A stretch of DNA of 64,000 bases from Whalleya microplaca (lineage: Eukaryota; Ascomycota; Sordariomycetes; Xylariales; Xylariaceae). The notes beneath the pieces were generated by a model. It saw only the letters and a program-made list of their open reading frames with translations. It ran no database searches and had not been told where the DNA came from. Both the position numbers and the translations under genes were made by a program. Location: positions 496,001 through 560,000 of the forward strand of contig MU385718.1 of assembly GCA_022497155.1 (NCBI GenBank). Direction: 5' to 3'. Below are positions 25,321-36,855 of this stretch, one piece after another; position 1 is the stretch's first letter; each line of letters opens with the position of its first letter.

Positions 25321-25529
25321 CTAACGCTAGTAGCTCAGGTTCCTAATTAGCGCCCGAAACATGTGGTTATATAAGTAGGGTAACGCCCGGCACAAACGGC
25401 TGATGACACTCACAATCTGCAATACAACGAGAGTATTAGAGCCTGAAATATGTGTATCACGTGATTTTATTATATTTGTTTCCATGGGCATAAATACCTA
25501 GAGAACCATCCGCCATCCTAATCTCGAGC

Positions 25530-26580
25530 GTGAGGCCAAATTATCGCAACATGTTCAAGCTTAACTTGAATAGCTGGGTCTGTCATTTACTCGAATATGT
25601 GTATTCTCTTCCAGAACCACCCTCGCGAAAGCGTACCAAGCCAATGGAGGTATTGTGTGTGGGATTGCCACGTTCAGGGACCGAATCTTTGCAACACGCC
25701 CTGATAAAGCTCGGCTATGACTACACCTTTCATGGGTGGGACATCGTTTTGGAGGAACCCAATTATTGCCAGCAGTGGGTTCGATTAAGTCGTAAGAAGT
25801 CAGTTTGTGATTTTCTCTAAGCGCCTTGGACCCTTACTCTACCTACTAGGGTTGACTATAGGGATCTTTGGATTATCAAAAACTAACCACTCTTCCGATG
25901 TTCAAGGTGGTTTGGTCCCCTGACCGGCGAGAACAACATAACTGCTGCTGATTTTGACGCTTTGCTCGGCCACTCGGTTGCCATCACCGATACGGCAGGG
26001 TCTGTGTTTGCAGCCGAGCTGATCGCTGCTTACCCGGATGCTAAGGTTATCCTGAACTATCGCAAGGATATTGATGCATGGCACAATAGTTTGGTCAACA
26101 CGATCGCCCGTGCTGATTCACACTGGCTGCTATTCCTGTTATCGTGTCTTGGTCGCGAATGCTTCTGGGCCTGGCATTCGCACATCAGGTTTATGTATCC
26201 GGGTTTGTTTCGAGCCCTGGATGGTAACATCAAAACAGGCATCGCTCGAAACGGGAAATGGGTATATCGCGGTGCGTAGAATCAATTCACAGACTCGATG
26301 CATTTTGCTGACTCGTAGACTAGAGCATTGCAACATAATCCGTGGGCTTGTTCCCAAGGAGCGGCTCCTCGAGTGGACTGTGGAAGACGGATGGGAACCG
26401 TTGTGCGAGTTCTTGGGGAAACCTCTTCCGGACGAGCCTTTCCCGCACGCCAATGCCGCAGCAGGTTGGTCTGGCCAGGAGTCGAAGGTAGCTCAGAGAT
26501 TTTTATTTGGCGCTGCGAAGACTGTCATGCTCCTGGGGGCTATCATTGTCGGAGCAGCGGCCATTTGGCACAAGTACTAG
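25530..26580 (+). CDS. Sulfotransferase-family P-loop protein, membrane-anchored
   Basis: Three exons, 25,530-25,798, 25,907-26,271 and 26,324-26,580, give 296 residues. Introns are GTCAGT...TTCAAG, with a CTAAC branch site, and GTGCGT...ACTAG, with CTGAC. Near residue 40 the motif GLPRSGTESL is the 5'-phosphosulfate (PAPS) loop of sulfotransferases. VILNYRKDIDAWHNS and VPKERLLEW...GWEPLCEFLGKPLP are typical of the fungal/metazoan Sulfotransfer_4 family. A hydrophobic C-terminal segment (KTVMLLGAIIVGAAAIWHKY) predicts a tail anchor. Databases often give such proteins generic labels; the substrate is unknown. ATGs at 25,530 and 25,551 are both possible starts; the longer one is used. The gene begins 210 bp from the dead copia element and keeps normal codon use, so it escaped RIP leakage. 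Confidence 0.85.
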
Positions 26581-26855
26581 AACAAATCGACTTTAGGTGG
26601 CCGCACCTCAATATTCGGCTCGTACGCAGACAATAATTACTGTCTCAAGTCAACCACTTCTGACTTACGACACCAGAGGTAGCTTACATCATGATGATAG
26701 GGTTTGACGAAACATGGAGCATTATTTTGTTGATTTACAACATAATCGTACTTTCGTCGTAAATCTGCTGCATGATCACACCGTTTCTTATGGCAGGCAG
26801 CGGTTTTAGCTTTTAGTCGGTGACATTGATTCAACCCTCTCACGTATACAACATC
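26581..26855. other. Short intergenic spacer
   Basis: GC-normal 3' flank of the sulfotransferase-like gene up to the solo LTR. I see no gene in it. Confidence 0.6.
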
Positions 26856-27059
26856 TGTCACGATGATAGGGATATTAGTTATAGTGCCTTAAGTTTATGG
26901 ATCTCGGAGCAATAATGGCTCCGAGGTCCCCGGCGCTTAAACGGGATCGTCTAAGCTGCTGGCAATCCTTTAGATCTTAGACCTTTGCATAGTTCTACTT
27001 AATTAACTAGAGTGATTACGGCAGCACCCAAATGATTATTGCACACTGTAACTGTCATA
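26856..27059 (+). mobile_element. Solo LTR of the copia family
   Basis: About 204 bp, starting TGTCACGATGATAGG and ending ctgtaactgtcata. It aligns along its whole length to the LTRs at 17,175 and 25,128. Flanking pentamers acatc (26,851-26,855) and acacc (27,060-27,064) are a target duplication with one C/T change. No internal sequence remains, so it is the product of LTR-LTR recombination. It keeps far more GC than the LTRs of the full-length element. The hairpin is retained (tctcggagc ... gctccgagg). Confidence 0.78.
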
Positions 27060-27316
27060 ACACCTGTATAAGATTGTGTCATAACACCTGTATAAGATTG
27101 TGTCATAACACCTGTATAAGATTGTGTCATAACACCTGTATAAAATTGTGTCATAACACCTGTATAAAATTATGTCATAACACCTGTATAAAATTATGTC
27201 ATAACACTTATATAAAATTATGTTATAACACTTGTATAAAATTATGTTATAACACTTATATAAAATTATGTCATAACACCTATATAAAATTATGTCATAA
27301 CACTTATATAAGATTA
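27060..27316. repeat. 24-bp minisatellite, about 10.7 copies
   Basis: The unit is acacctgtataagattgtgtcata. The first three copies are identical. Later copies accumulate C-to-T and G-to-A changes in order (gtataag to gtataaa, ttgtg to ttatg, cacct to cactt). The array starts at the base where the solo LTR ends, and the unit contains the LTR end (tgtcata) joined to the target duplication (acacc). Because 24 is a multiple of three, the array stays open as an eight-residue repeat (CHNTCIRL), but there is no sign it is translated. Confidence 0.9.
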
Positions 27317-28884
27317 AAGTAATACTTTATACCAAATGTGTGTTTTTATAACCTTCCTATATAGCCATTATGTGAAGTACGTGATTCGACTTAAAAAAAG
27401 AAAGCATGAATACTCTCGACTTTTATTTAAAGTAACACCTTTTTTAGTAATTTCGACAAAGAGAGAAAAGCCCCGCCAGCTATAGATCTACTCCTATTTT
27501 GTTAGAAAAACAAGATCAAAGTGTTAGTTTATACTCTACGTAGTCTTCCCTCAGAATCGGTCACTCATAAATCACTATGTATCCAGGCGTAGGCATAGAA
27601 AAAGCTCAGCTAGCATCTTGGCCTCGGAGTCAAGGAGTTGGCTATTACGCGCAAGCCTAATGGTCAAGTTGTTGGCACGAGAATACAATGGGGTGTAGAG
27701 ATTCAGGAGCTAATCAGCCGTGGATTAGGGGAATCGCACCCAATTTAAGAACGCCCAAGGAACTAATAGTCGGTCTTGGGAGAGCTTACTATATCACGGT
27801 CGTGCAAGCTTTTAGATTGGAAGTTGGCAGGTTGGTTGTGTGAATATCATTTCCGCATTGGCTATGTAGCTTTGTGTTGGAAGTAAGACATATATTGCCA
27901 AGACTGGTTGATTGAATTTACCTATCAGCTGCAACCCCCAATCGAGGTTGGTGATAAATGCTTCATCGTATGTGGGTCTATCTGTAAGCTCCCCCAGGGG
28001 TGGAAGAAATCTATTAATGAAAGAAGATGTTTCCAGCATATGCATATTAAATGATCAAATATCGTGAACCACGCTTACTTACTACGGAAGGTAGAAAATT
28101 AAGCATATCAGACTTTCAAACTACCAGGATGCGGCCGTGGCCTATATCCTTACTTACTAGCGGATGTATGCAACAGATACGACCCATTGAAATTTGAAAG
28201 CGATACACCAACATATTCTCTTACGCCTTTTTTCAATCACCCATCAAGCTAAGGGCACAGTACCTTCATATGTCATTTGTCTAAGCTAAATGGGAACAGT
28301 TGGTCAACATTCCACAGTAAACGAAATTTCGTTGTGTAAACGCCAGTGATGAATATAGTCTACAGCAAGACGGTTACTGGCTGAGTTTCTTCCTACAAGC
28401 GGGAAATTCCCTTTCATGTTCAAATAATTCTTCACCTTCGTCTAACTACCCCGTCAGGCTTGAAGGTGGAAACGGAACAACTGCAAAGTTTTGTACTGGA
28501 GTGAAGAACAGGTCAAGGAGTGCCTGTGGATACGCCCACCGTGGAGTCGAAAGTAGCAACTAAGCAGTATATATAAAGTGCAAGGGCCTTGTCAAGTATT
28601 TTCTTATAACCTTCATTTGTAAATATTTAGCAGTCTGGATAGCGTTCCAGCTAAATACGCAAAATATGTCAACAGATCAAAAAAATCGTTTGCAATATAT
28701 CTACCAAAAAAAGAAGAACGCCAGGTATACTCCCAGACTACGGCAAATATTATACATATTGATACAAACACTGCTCCAAAGACAGCATCACTCCTGGGTC
28801 TTGCTGGCAACCAGAAGACCCGGCCGTTGAGATGCTCCTCTCATTCATCTGTTGATGCCGTTATGTAATACCATGGCACTTTCA
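27317..28884. other. Intergenic region, no supported gene
   Basis: GC-moderate DNA between the minisatellite and the kinase gene. Two short minus-strand frames occur: 27,812-28,045, and 28,613-28,810, the latter with a hydrophobic stretch (AVFGAVFVSICIIFAVVW). Neither has recognisable motifs or clear splice partners, so neither is called. Confidence 0.5.
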
Positions 28885-31226
28885 TCACTGCATTGGCGCG
28901 TTGTATATGGCTTGTTGCACCCAGGCCGAAATTTCGGCGTCGCTCTCGCCCTGCCGGGGTGGTTTTTCGAGGGCGGTCCTCGCCCTCCGCAACAGCGAAC
29001 CCAGAGTAGGGCGATCGGCCGGATCGTGGCACAGGCATGTCGCCACATTCCATCGAAGCACGTAGTCGACGGACGAAAACTCCGGAGTCAACAACCAACG
29101 GCCGTACGTAGCTACTACTTTGCCCCCGCCTATGTCGATACGGCCTGCCCTCGGTGGCTTCGAGGGCCAGGAACGCGAGATGACGGAGCCCATGGTCTGC
29201 ACCTGGTCAGCTGGGGCTTTTCAGTAAGTTCGGGGGAGGTTGGCCTTCTCTTACCAGACCGATAGCCCACACGTTCGTGTGTGGCCCGTAGTTGCCCGCT
29301 ATGGGCTCGTCGCATACATTGGCGCCGTTGCGTTCACAGGGCAGAAATTCCCAGTCTTCGGCGAATTGCTCCTGCATAGCCAGTCAGCTCAGGTGTTGGT
29401 AAGTCCCGCTGTAGGAGACAGCTAACGTACCGGGGCGTAGTAGCCGTCTTTTCCGTGTCTCCGCCGGTTCAAGTAATATTCGCTGTTTTGCCGTTCAGTA
29501 TACTGCAGGACGATGCTCGTGCTGATATGGGGACTTACTCTCGCTTCTGGAGCTTCATCTCTTCGGCCAGGCCGAAGTCGCCTAACTGTTTTCGCATCAG
29601 CACCTATAATCTACCAGTGATATCAGGGCCTACTATCTATACCTTAAGTCTTGGTATACGGCTGTGGTCCTTATCTTTGGGATCGAGGTCACCGATCAAG
29701 ACTTTGTACATTAGTGAGGATCATTCCAGTCAGCATGCGGGGCTGCTGTACCATTCTGGGGATCGATATCCCAATGCACGTAGCGCTTCATCCTCCACCG
29801 GTATTTTTCGTCTGGTATGCCTTCATCAAGGTTGCTATCCGGGTTCTTGTTTCTGCTGGGGTGGAACTTTCTGTGGCGCAGTCAGCAGTTACTATCTAGC
29901 TCTCGGGCTCATCAAAGGCCGTGTCTTCTAAACAGGGAGGCACAGGACCGCGGATGCTTACCTGGGCGGATAGGCCATAGCCATACACTGTTTGATTACT
30001 GCAGAGAGGAATGCGTCAGCGGCGCTGTGGGATGGGGATGAAGATGGGGATGGGGGCAGGGCTTACGACATAACCAAAAGGCCCACAGGACCCTGTGTGG
30101 TATGGGTCGTCGCTGTTCGGAGGCTTTAACGATCAACGAATACAAATCGCCACTCTCCATAAGTTCGGTGATGAGAAAGTCTGGTTCGTTATCTCCGGGA
30201 CGCGCATTCCCGTATTGGAAAGGGACGTTCCACCTCGTCTTTTTCTTCGCGAGCTCTGCCGGCGTCAAGTCTGCCCTCCTCTTTCTCCTTGCCAAGAACG
30301 CTGCGGTGGGTTTTTCCACGGTTTCATCCCCACTGCTCTCGTACTCATCGCTGGAGTCATCATCGGGAAGGGGTACCGCGACAGGCGTCCTTTCTGGGTA
30401 CCCAATGCCACTTCGAGGTATTGCCTGTAGCATGTGTGCTGCGCGGGCAAATTTCTAGAACGAGAAAACGGTAAGCTTCTTGTCGCGAGAGGCAGGGGCC
30501 TCGTCTCGAATCAACTCACCCTCTGCATCTTCAACTCCCTCCGTAAACCTGGGTTTGCCCAGGATGTGGTGGAAAACTTCACTGCAATATTCCGGGGCCT
30601 TTGTGGCATATCCATGCCGATGTACTTGTAGTGGGCGCATACGCCGAATCCGCCGAACCCCAATGTCTTTTTGAAGACATATCCACCGGGCTTCTGGTAG
30701 AAGAAGTTTTTAACCTGCTGTATCCTTCTATAAGCATTTCTTACGATTGTTGGTTGTGGGACCTGCCTCAAGGCGTCTATATCTGTTTTTGGCATGCGAT
30801 GCAGAGGTATGCGCTGAACTGGTTGGCCCATGTATACTGGATACCTTCCCGGAGCATCACCTCTTTCCCTCCGCCTCATGGGGAGCCGCCTGTAGCATTA
30901 GAAGTCAGTCTCTATACTCTACAGCCTGGCTAGCTACCTGGCTATTTCGGGTGTTCTGTTCCATCTCCCATTGCTCATAAATCATAACGCAAGGGTTCCT
31001 AGACGGATTTAATAGCTACGTACATGGTTTTCCATGAGGGATAATCGTCTAAACGGAATGGCTGTATGGAAGGATTACAGTTACGGTAATGAATATATTC
31101 CACAAGTCGCTGCCGGAATCCCCTCTCAAATGCTTGGTCTCGCGCAAGCTGCGCGTATGGAACGAATGGTTGCGCGTTTGGATCCATGCTGGCGGTTGGT
31201 GAAGCTCGTGGCAGATGCCTAAGCAA
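28885..31226 (-). CDS. Divergent fungal protein kinase, ten exons
   Basis: Exons on the minus strand: 31,226-31,024, 30,889-30,520, 30,454-30,067, 29,998-29,962, 29,870-29,752, 29,701-29,643, 29,603-29,539, 29,482-29,431, 29,371-29,255 and 29,202-28,885. They total 1,728 nt, or 575 residues, with all phases compatible. Kinase landmarks appear in order: glycine loop LGFGGFGV (about 144), AVK lysine (about 172), catalytic loop HWDIDPQN (about 365), DFG (about 401), APE (about 432), VWAIGL and DPADRPTLGSLL. An acidic insert (DDDSSDEYESSGDE) and a basic tract lie between the N- and C-lobe. The loop lacks the usual Arg (HRD) and the Lys of DLKPEN, so activity is uncertain. It resembles lineage-expanded ascomycete kinases; the substrate is unknown. 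The acceptor at 29,483 is the least certain. The start at 31,226 could instead be Met at 31,187. Confidence 0.82.
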
Positions 31227-31546
31227 TTGGGGCCTACTCTGTAACTACTCTTCTTATGTAGCTAAATTTTTTGTTGACAGCTCAGATAAAGAATCTTGTC
31301 TCCCAATCCGGTTTCGATTAGTCTCACATCATGCACAATGAGTATATGTCTTCGTACAAAGACCGGCTTGCCTCATATAAAGCAAGGCGGGTAAAAGAAA
31401 AATTTATCCGAGTCGTTTAGGTATAGCGGGCCAGGTTTGAAGCCAAACAGCCAAACAGTTCAACTATCGCGGTAGTGGTGTGTATACAGCCGCATCCCAA
31501 GCTCTTTTTTCTCCCCTTTTCCCCTCCCCCCCTTTTTTTCTATCCT
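31227..31546. other. Intergenic spacer with pyrimidine tract
   Basis: 5' flank of the kinase gene. It contains a C/T-rich run at about 31,505-31,545 just before the solo LTR. No gene is seen. Confidence 0.5.
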
Positions 31547-31764
31547 TATCACAGTTACAGTGTGTGCAATAATCATTTAAGTGCTGCCGTGATCACTCTA
31601 GGTGACTCAGTAAAATTGTATAAAGGTCCAAGATTTAAACGATCTTTTAACAATTTAGAAGATCTCTTTTAAGCCTATGGATCTCGGAGCAATAATTGCT
31701 CCGAAATCCATAGGCTTAAGGCACTACCTAGGTAGGTATCATGATTACCCTTATTATCGTATTA
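31547..31764 (-). mobile_element. Solo LTR of the copia family, inverted
   Basis: About 218 bp, the reverse complement of the copia LTR. It runs from tatcacagttacag (LTR 3' end) to ttattatcgtatta (LTR 5' end). The hairpin lies at about 31,665-31,720 (gatctcggagcaataattgctccgaaatc). Flanking atcct (31,542-31,546) and atctt (31,765-31,769) are a target duplication with one transition. As with the copy at 26,856, there is no internal domain and GC is largely retained. Confidence 0.75.
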
Positions 31765-32140
31765 ATCTTTCTATCTTTCTATCCTTCTCCCTTGTTTCCC
31801 TCAACAAATTGTTTTTTTGTCTATTCACTTTGAATTTGAGGTGGGAGGGGGGAAAAGGGGGTCGTTGAAATGAGATCCCACATAAATGCTTCTGTTGCTG
31901 ACGTTTGCCTGAGTTATACTATTGGTGGCAATGCTAGGGTTGCATTATCCTACCGAACGCTTATTCATCAGCATGCAGGTAGCCATGTAATTCCATCTTA
32001 TTGTAACATGTTACTATAAGTATATCTGTTTTTCCCCACGCGCTCGATGGCTTCTTTGTGCAGACAGAAACGAACAGTGAGAAACATCGTCCAAAATCGA
32101 ATGCAAAATCGTCAACCTGCCGTGTGAAACTCCCTTGAAT
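31765..32140. other. Upstream region of the GMC oxidoreductase gene
   Basis: Intergenic DNA with a pyrimidine stretch (about 31,765-31,800) and a G-rich run (about 31,840-31,862). No gene is seen. Confidence 0.45.
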
Positions 32141-34013
32141 ATGAGGTGGCAGTCGCGTATCTTACTTGCACTCAGTACAGTAGTTGTGGCCGAACCCGCC
32201 GAACACTACGATGCTGTCATCGTGGGAGGAGGCCCCGCGGGGTTTGTGATGGCCTCACGACTTTCGGAAAACCCAGATGTCAAGGTCTTACTCCTGGAAA
32301 ACGGGCCGGAAACTTACCTGAACGAGGACATCATGACGCCGCGTTTCGCTAGCCGGCTGTCGGGTTCCAAATTTTCGTGGAACTTTACATCTACGCCTCA
32401 GCCGTCCCTCGAGTACGTATTCCAGTGTCATTTACTGCTGCTTCTACCTTGTATAGGCAGCTCTGCCGGTCTATAGAGCGTGCTGCTAAAACCACGAGAC
32501 TCCTAACAAACACATGAGACCTCCCGTACTCGCCTTGAATTCCTATCTGACTATTTCCAGCGGCGTGGCTCCATCGTTGGAACAGGGAAATGGGTGGGGA
32601 GGCGGTACCGCTGTAAACAGGATGGCGTATTGTCGAGGATCCGCTTCTGTCTTCGATGAATGGGCCAACATCTCAGGCATTGACGAACTGCGATGGGAAA
32701 ACTTTGTCGACTACTTCGAGAGGAGCACTAACCTGTTCGTGCCCTCTGATCGCAATTATGAGCAGGTTATCAACGCGACGTATTTTGGTCACGAGCACGT
32801 CGACGTCAGTTTGGACTCTTCGCAGCAACGGGTCCCGGTTGATACCGCATTCGTGGACACCTGGGTGGCGAACGGAGCGCAGGATGCGGACTTTACATCC
32901 GGTCAGGGCATTGGGATGATCATCGGTGGCCCTCGCAGTGTCAACCACAACGGCGCAACGAGGTCGTATGCCTATCCTGCCTACGGCTTGCCACTCACCC
33001 CGCGCCCGAACGTCAAGGGTCTACACAGCTCGAGGGTGACCAAGATCAACTTCGAAGGAACGAAAGCAACCGGAGTAGATTATGTGGATCTGTTGACGAA
33101 CGAGACCCATTCGATCACGGCAAACGAAACCATCATCAGTGCTGGCGCCATCAACTCGCCCCGCCTGCTGCTGCTCTCGGGGATCGGCCCCAAGGACCAT
33201 CTTTCCGAGCTGGGCATCCGCACGGTCCTCGACAGCCCCGAGGTTGGCAAGAACTTCTTCGACCACCACTACACCATCATGATGTTCAACGCGACACCCG
33301 ATATCATCACGGGATCCCAGTTAAAAGACCCGGCCATACTAGCACCTTTCTGGGCAGAGTATAAGGCCAATGGAACCGGGCCGCTGTCGACCTCCGGAGG
33401 TTCATCTTTCTTTACAGAACGGCTATCCGACGAGGTACTAGAAAGTCTCGGCGTAGATGTCTCCTTTCCCAAGAGTCTCCCGGCCGATCGGCCTCATCTC
33501 TTGTATCAGTATACATCCTCGGCCATGCTCTCGGCTCCGGACAATGCGAACGCCGTCTCCGTATTCGCGGCCTTGATACAGCCCGAAGCCGCCGGGACCG
33601 TGCGCCTCAACTCTTCAGACTGGCGTGACGAACCGCTGCTCGACACCAATTACTTTGGGTCGGATTCGGATATGGCCATTGCGATCTATGGGTATAAGAG
33701 GTTGTTGGCGATGATGCGATCTGATACTATGAAGGCGGTCCGCGTGAACGAGATCTATCCTGGTGTCGATGTTTCAAGTGATGAGGATATCAAGGCAGCG
33801 CTGAATCAGGCTGCCAACTCGTTCCACCATCCCGCTGGCACATGTTCCCTGGGGAAAGTTCTCGATCAAAACTTCAGAGTGAAGGGTGTGGACAACTTGA
33901 GAGTTGTTGATTCCAGTGCCATTCCAAGCCTGCCGACATGCCATTTGCAGTCGTCGGTGTATGCACTCGCAGAGCTGGCGGCAGCCGCCTTGAAAAAGGA
34001 GATGAACTACTAG
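32141..34013 (+). CDS. Secreted GMC oxidoreductase
   Basis: Two exons, 32,141-32,412 and 32,561-34,013, with the intron GTACGT...TTCCAG, give 574 residues, normal for the family. Residues 1-20 form a signal peptide (MRWQSRILLALSTVVVAEPA). The FAD-binding Rossmann motif VIVGGGPAGFVMASRL follows, then VLLLENG. GMC signature 1 lies near 101-118 (GNGWGGGTAVNRMAYCRG) and signature 2 is GAINSPRLLLLSGIGP. The C-terminal catalytic pair is His514 (HPAGT) and His552 (PTCHLQSS). Several N-glycosylation sequons fit secretion. The family oxidises alcohols with FAD and O2; subfamily members include glucose, aryl-alcohol and patulin-type oxidases, and the substrate cannot be read here. A TTG two codons upstream is in frame, but the ATG at 32,141 gives the natural signal peptide. 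Confidence 0.92.
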
Positions 34014-36237
34014 GCCCAAGAAAAGAAATACGAAGCTCTATTCTCGACCCAAATTTGCCGGGCTCTTGATCTTACACGTAACCCATATTATCTCCTCGGT
34101 AAAGTATTTTATCAATAGTATCTAGCCCCTCCTCTATTATTCACCAAAAATCACTACGTCACTCTAAGATATCTCCGGAAAATAGTTACAGATGTATAAC
34201 TAGACCTAGTGGACTTTATTGAACTTTGTTTTTATGTCTCTATCTATATTCTTAATACTTAGAAGTATTCCAATTCAAAAATGCGTTTAAAGTCAGAGCA
34301 ACAGGACTTGTGTCATGCTGTTGAGTGTGGCAGAACCTATTTCAGTCGCAAATATGCCGAAAGACAAGCTCTCAAACTTATCGTTTGTAATGAGCGTTGA
34401 TTCATGCGGTCTGACGTTCTTCTATTCGTTTACTGAAAGAAATAAAAAGTGTGTGTATCTAAATTGCACCCGATTGGAGGAACTACACCGCACTCGGCTG
34501 ACTGGATTTCAGGCATCTTTGTTGGATCAGACAACTAAGGACTCGGGTTCATACTGCAAATTACACCGCTGAAGCAAAGCTACATAGCTTCCAGAGTACT
34601 TGTTTGTGACCTCACGGTAGTGAAGGCGTGGACTAGGAGCAGGAGTACTTATTGCAACTTGACTCTACAGACAAGAGCAATTAGTAGCCGGGCGCCAGCC
34701 CACGATGTTAGGACACTAACTTCAAAGCACCAATTGGGAGCTTACACTGACAGCCAGCCATCTACCAACCGTCTAGCCAGGGTTCGGTGAGTACAGCGTA
34801 ATCAAGCATTCTGACCTTGCGCTTTGACAAGAGGATGGTCAACTAACAGAATTAAGTCGCGTATCTAGGTCAAGTCTACGTGTCTACGACCTATACGACC
34901 TCTTATCATGATAGGTGTTAGCAGCTTGTAAAGCAGAGCTGGTAGGTAGGTAAATGTTGGCGTTGTCAGGTACATGTACTGTAGATGAGGTTGGGGAGGT
35001 GGGTGGTTGGGGGGTGGGGAGGAATGCCACGGAGCCTCCTCGTCCTTCTCCCACACAGTGAACACTGTGCTCTCGCATAGGTAGCGGGCATATTAACCCC
35101 CGTGACCTCTCACAAGAACCGTCCTGCCTAGGTACTGAGCCAACGAAGAACAAGAATGGAGCAGAGCTTTGCTCTATGAATCCTGTGGCTGCGGATTACA
35201 TTTGTGACTTATGCTCGTGCAGACATGTGCCCGGTATGCACCGAAAGCAACCAACTCAGCCCCCTTCCCCCCCCCCCCCCCAAAAAAAAGCCATATATCA
35301 CTACAGTGCGGGTATAAAGATGCAAGTACAAAGTGCAAGTGCGTAAGAAGGTTGCATTTCCTGCTTCTCTCTTTCGGATCTTATTTACTCTTTAGGTGCA
35401 CGAATAATTCAGAGGTTGCATTCACTTTGATTAAGATAGCTTGAATTTACTTGTGACGATTAGTTGTATGAAAGGCTTCGGCTTTCGCGAACAAATTTGA
35501 TTTTTTTTTTTTTTTTTTTTTTTTTTTCAGATTGTCAGGAACGTCCTGACTATTAAGTAGTTCCGATGAGGGCCATAGGACCAGGTCATAAAGTTTGTCC
35601 CAGCACAGAATGTCTTGGGAGATTATCAGTTAAACAACGATTCGCAAAGACAGTAATGAAGCTCTTTTATTGCACATGGCTACTTCACATAATCCTCATT
35701 TCAGTTTGCCGGAGGCTAAGTGTAAACACCACCAAGGTCGCATCTGCACCTTGACATCTGCATACTTGAAGCTTATTGGCACGAATCGGGTTCCTTCTAT
35801 CGCCACTTATAGTGGAGACTGAGATGTCTCACAGGGCTAATAAGTGCGCTCAAGTCAAACAGTGTTCTGAAACAATTCGATACCTATACCGGCATACATA
35901 TACCCCTTTCACCTACCTATTCCAGCACGTCTACGTACCTGCTAATGGGCCAATTGCTTCGGCTGCTGGAGCGGGTATGCTACAGTCGGAGGGGTGTTGC
36001 CTATTTAGTACAAAACCAACCAATCATGTACCTATTAACGATGGCCTACTTCCATTTCTTGGCTTCACCTAAGGCATACCCAAAGCATGTCATAAAGCTG
36101 TCCATAATTTATATGAGCTACTTTCCTAGACACCATGAAAGCAAGTAACCTTATGCCAGTGCAAGTGATTTTGCCGAACAGCAGCCTCTTACCGTTATAT
36201 TTCTACTATCAAATATAGACTACCATCAAAGCCAAAA
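34014..36237. other. Long intergenic region, no supported gene
   Basis: 2.2 kb of GC-moderate DNA. Small frames at 34,315-34,572, 35,211-35,444 and 35,776-36,072 have no recognisable motif or exon structure. It contains homopolymer runs (C at about 35,269-35,281 followed by A, and a 27-T tract at 35,501-35,527) and a short hairpin at 35,533-35,549. Confidence 0.5.
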
Positions 36238-36855
36238 ATGGAGGCAAAGAAAGACCTGTTTGATCCCAACCTTCTACCTGCGTTCTGTGAGATAGGCCAC
36301 CACAAGCTGGTGCATTCACAGCTCCAGAAGACAACATCTCCAACCTGCTGTCACCGTTGTGCAGAGACGTTCTTCTTTTGCTCGGTATGCCAAACAAAGC
36401 GTCGTTACCAAGACCTACCTAACCAGTACTGCGTTTCTTGTGGAACCTTCCAACGTCTGTCCCTCGATGGACCGGACTGGACATGGTGCCAGGAGCACTG
36501 TGGCGCAATCCCCCTTTCCCAACTGAATACCGACTTCGTCAAGATCTACGAAACATTTATCTGCAATTCGTGTACCCGGGCTGCCATGGAAAGAGTGGCT
36601 AAAGGAGAGATCAAAGCTCTAACCACGACCGACAAACCTTCGACATCTCTGATTAAGATGCCCTTCTTTACGGATGAAGAACTGAGATTTAACGGCAAAA
36701 CGAAGCAAGATATCGTGCGGCTTAGTCATCAGCATATGTGGCGGTTCGGTTACTACCCCTGCGAAACTTGCCAACGATGGCAATACCGAGAAAAATTCCA
36801 CTGGCATGGCGACACGGCATCCCGAAGCTGCAAGCAGAGCGAAAGCGAAAGATAA
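36238..36855 (+). CDS. Cys-rich protein with repeated CxxC motifs, unknown function
   Basis: Single exon, 205 residues, ATG in a good context (ccaaaaATGG). At least six CxxC-like or paired Cys motifs are visible: CCHRC, FCSVC, YCVSC, WCQEHC, ICNSC and PCETC. They suggest several treble-clef or zinc-ribbon knuckles, probably structural zinc. There is no signal peptide or membrane segment. The C-terminus is basic/polar. Such small Cys-rich single-exon proteins are common and mostly uncharacterised in ascomycetes. DNA, RNA or protein binding are all possible and I do not assign one. Confidence 0.7.
   Translation: MEAKKDLFDPNLLPAFCEIGHHKLVHSQLQKTTSPTCCHRCAETFFFCSVCQTKRRYQDLPNQYCVSCGTFQRLSLDGPDWTWCQEHCGAIPLSQLNTDFVKIYETFICNSCTRAAMERVAKGEIKALTTTDKPSTSLIKMPFFTDEELRFNGKTKQDIVRLSHQHMWRFGYYPCETCQRWQYREKFHWHGDTASRSCKQSESER

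Noticed and set aside
27060..27316. Possible CRISPR-like direct repeats
   Set aside because: Units are contiguous with no spacers, and the organism is a fungus.
27032..27322. Open frame encoding eight-residue repeats (CHNTCIRL)
   Set aside because: It is simply the 24-bp minisatellite read in frame; no promoter, splice sites or non-repeat coding part accompany it.
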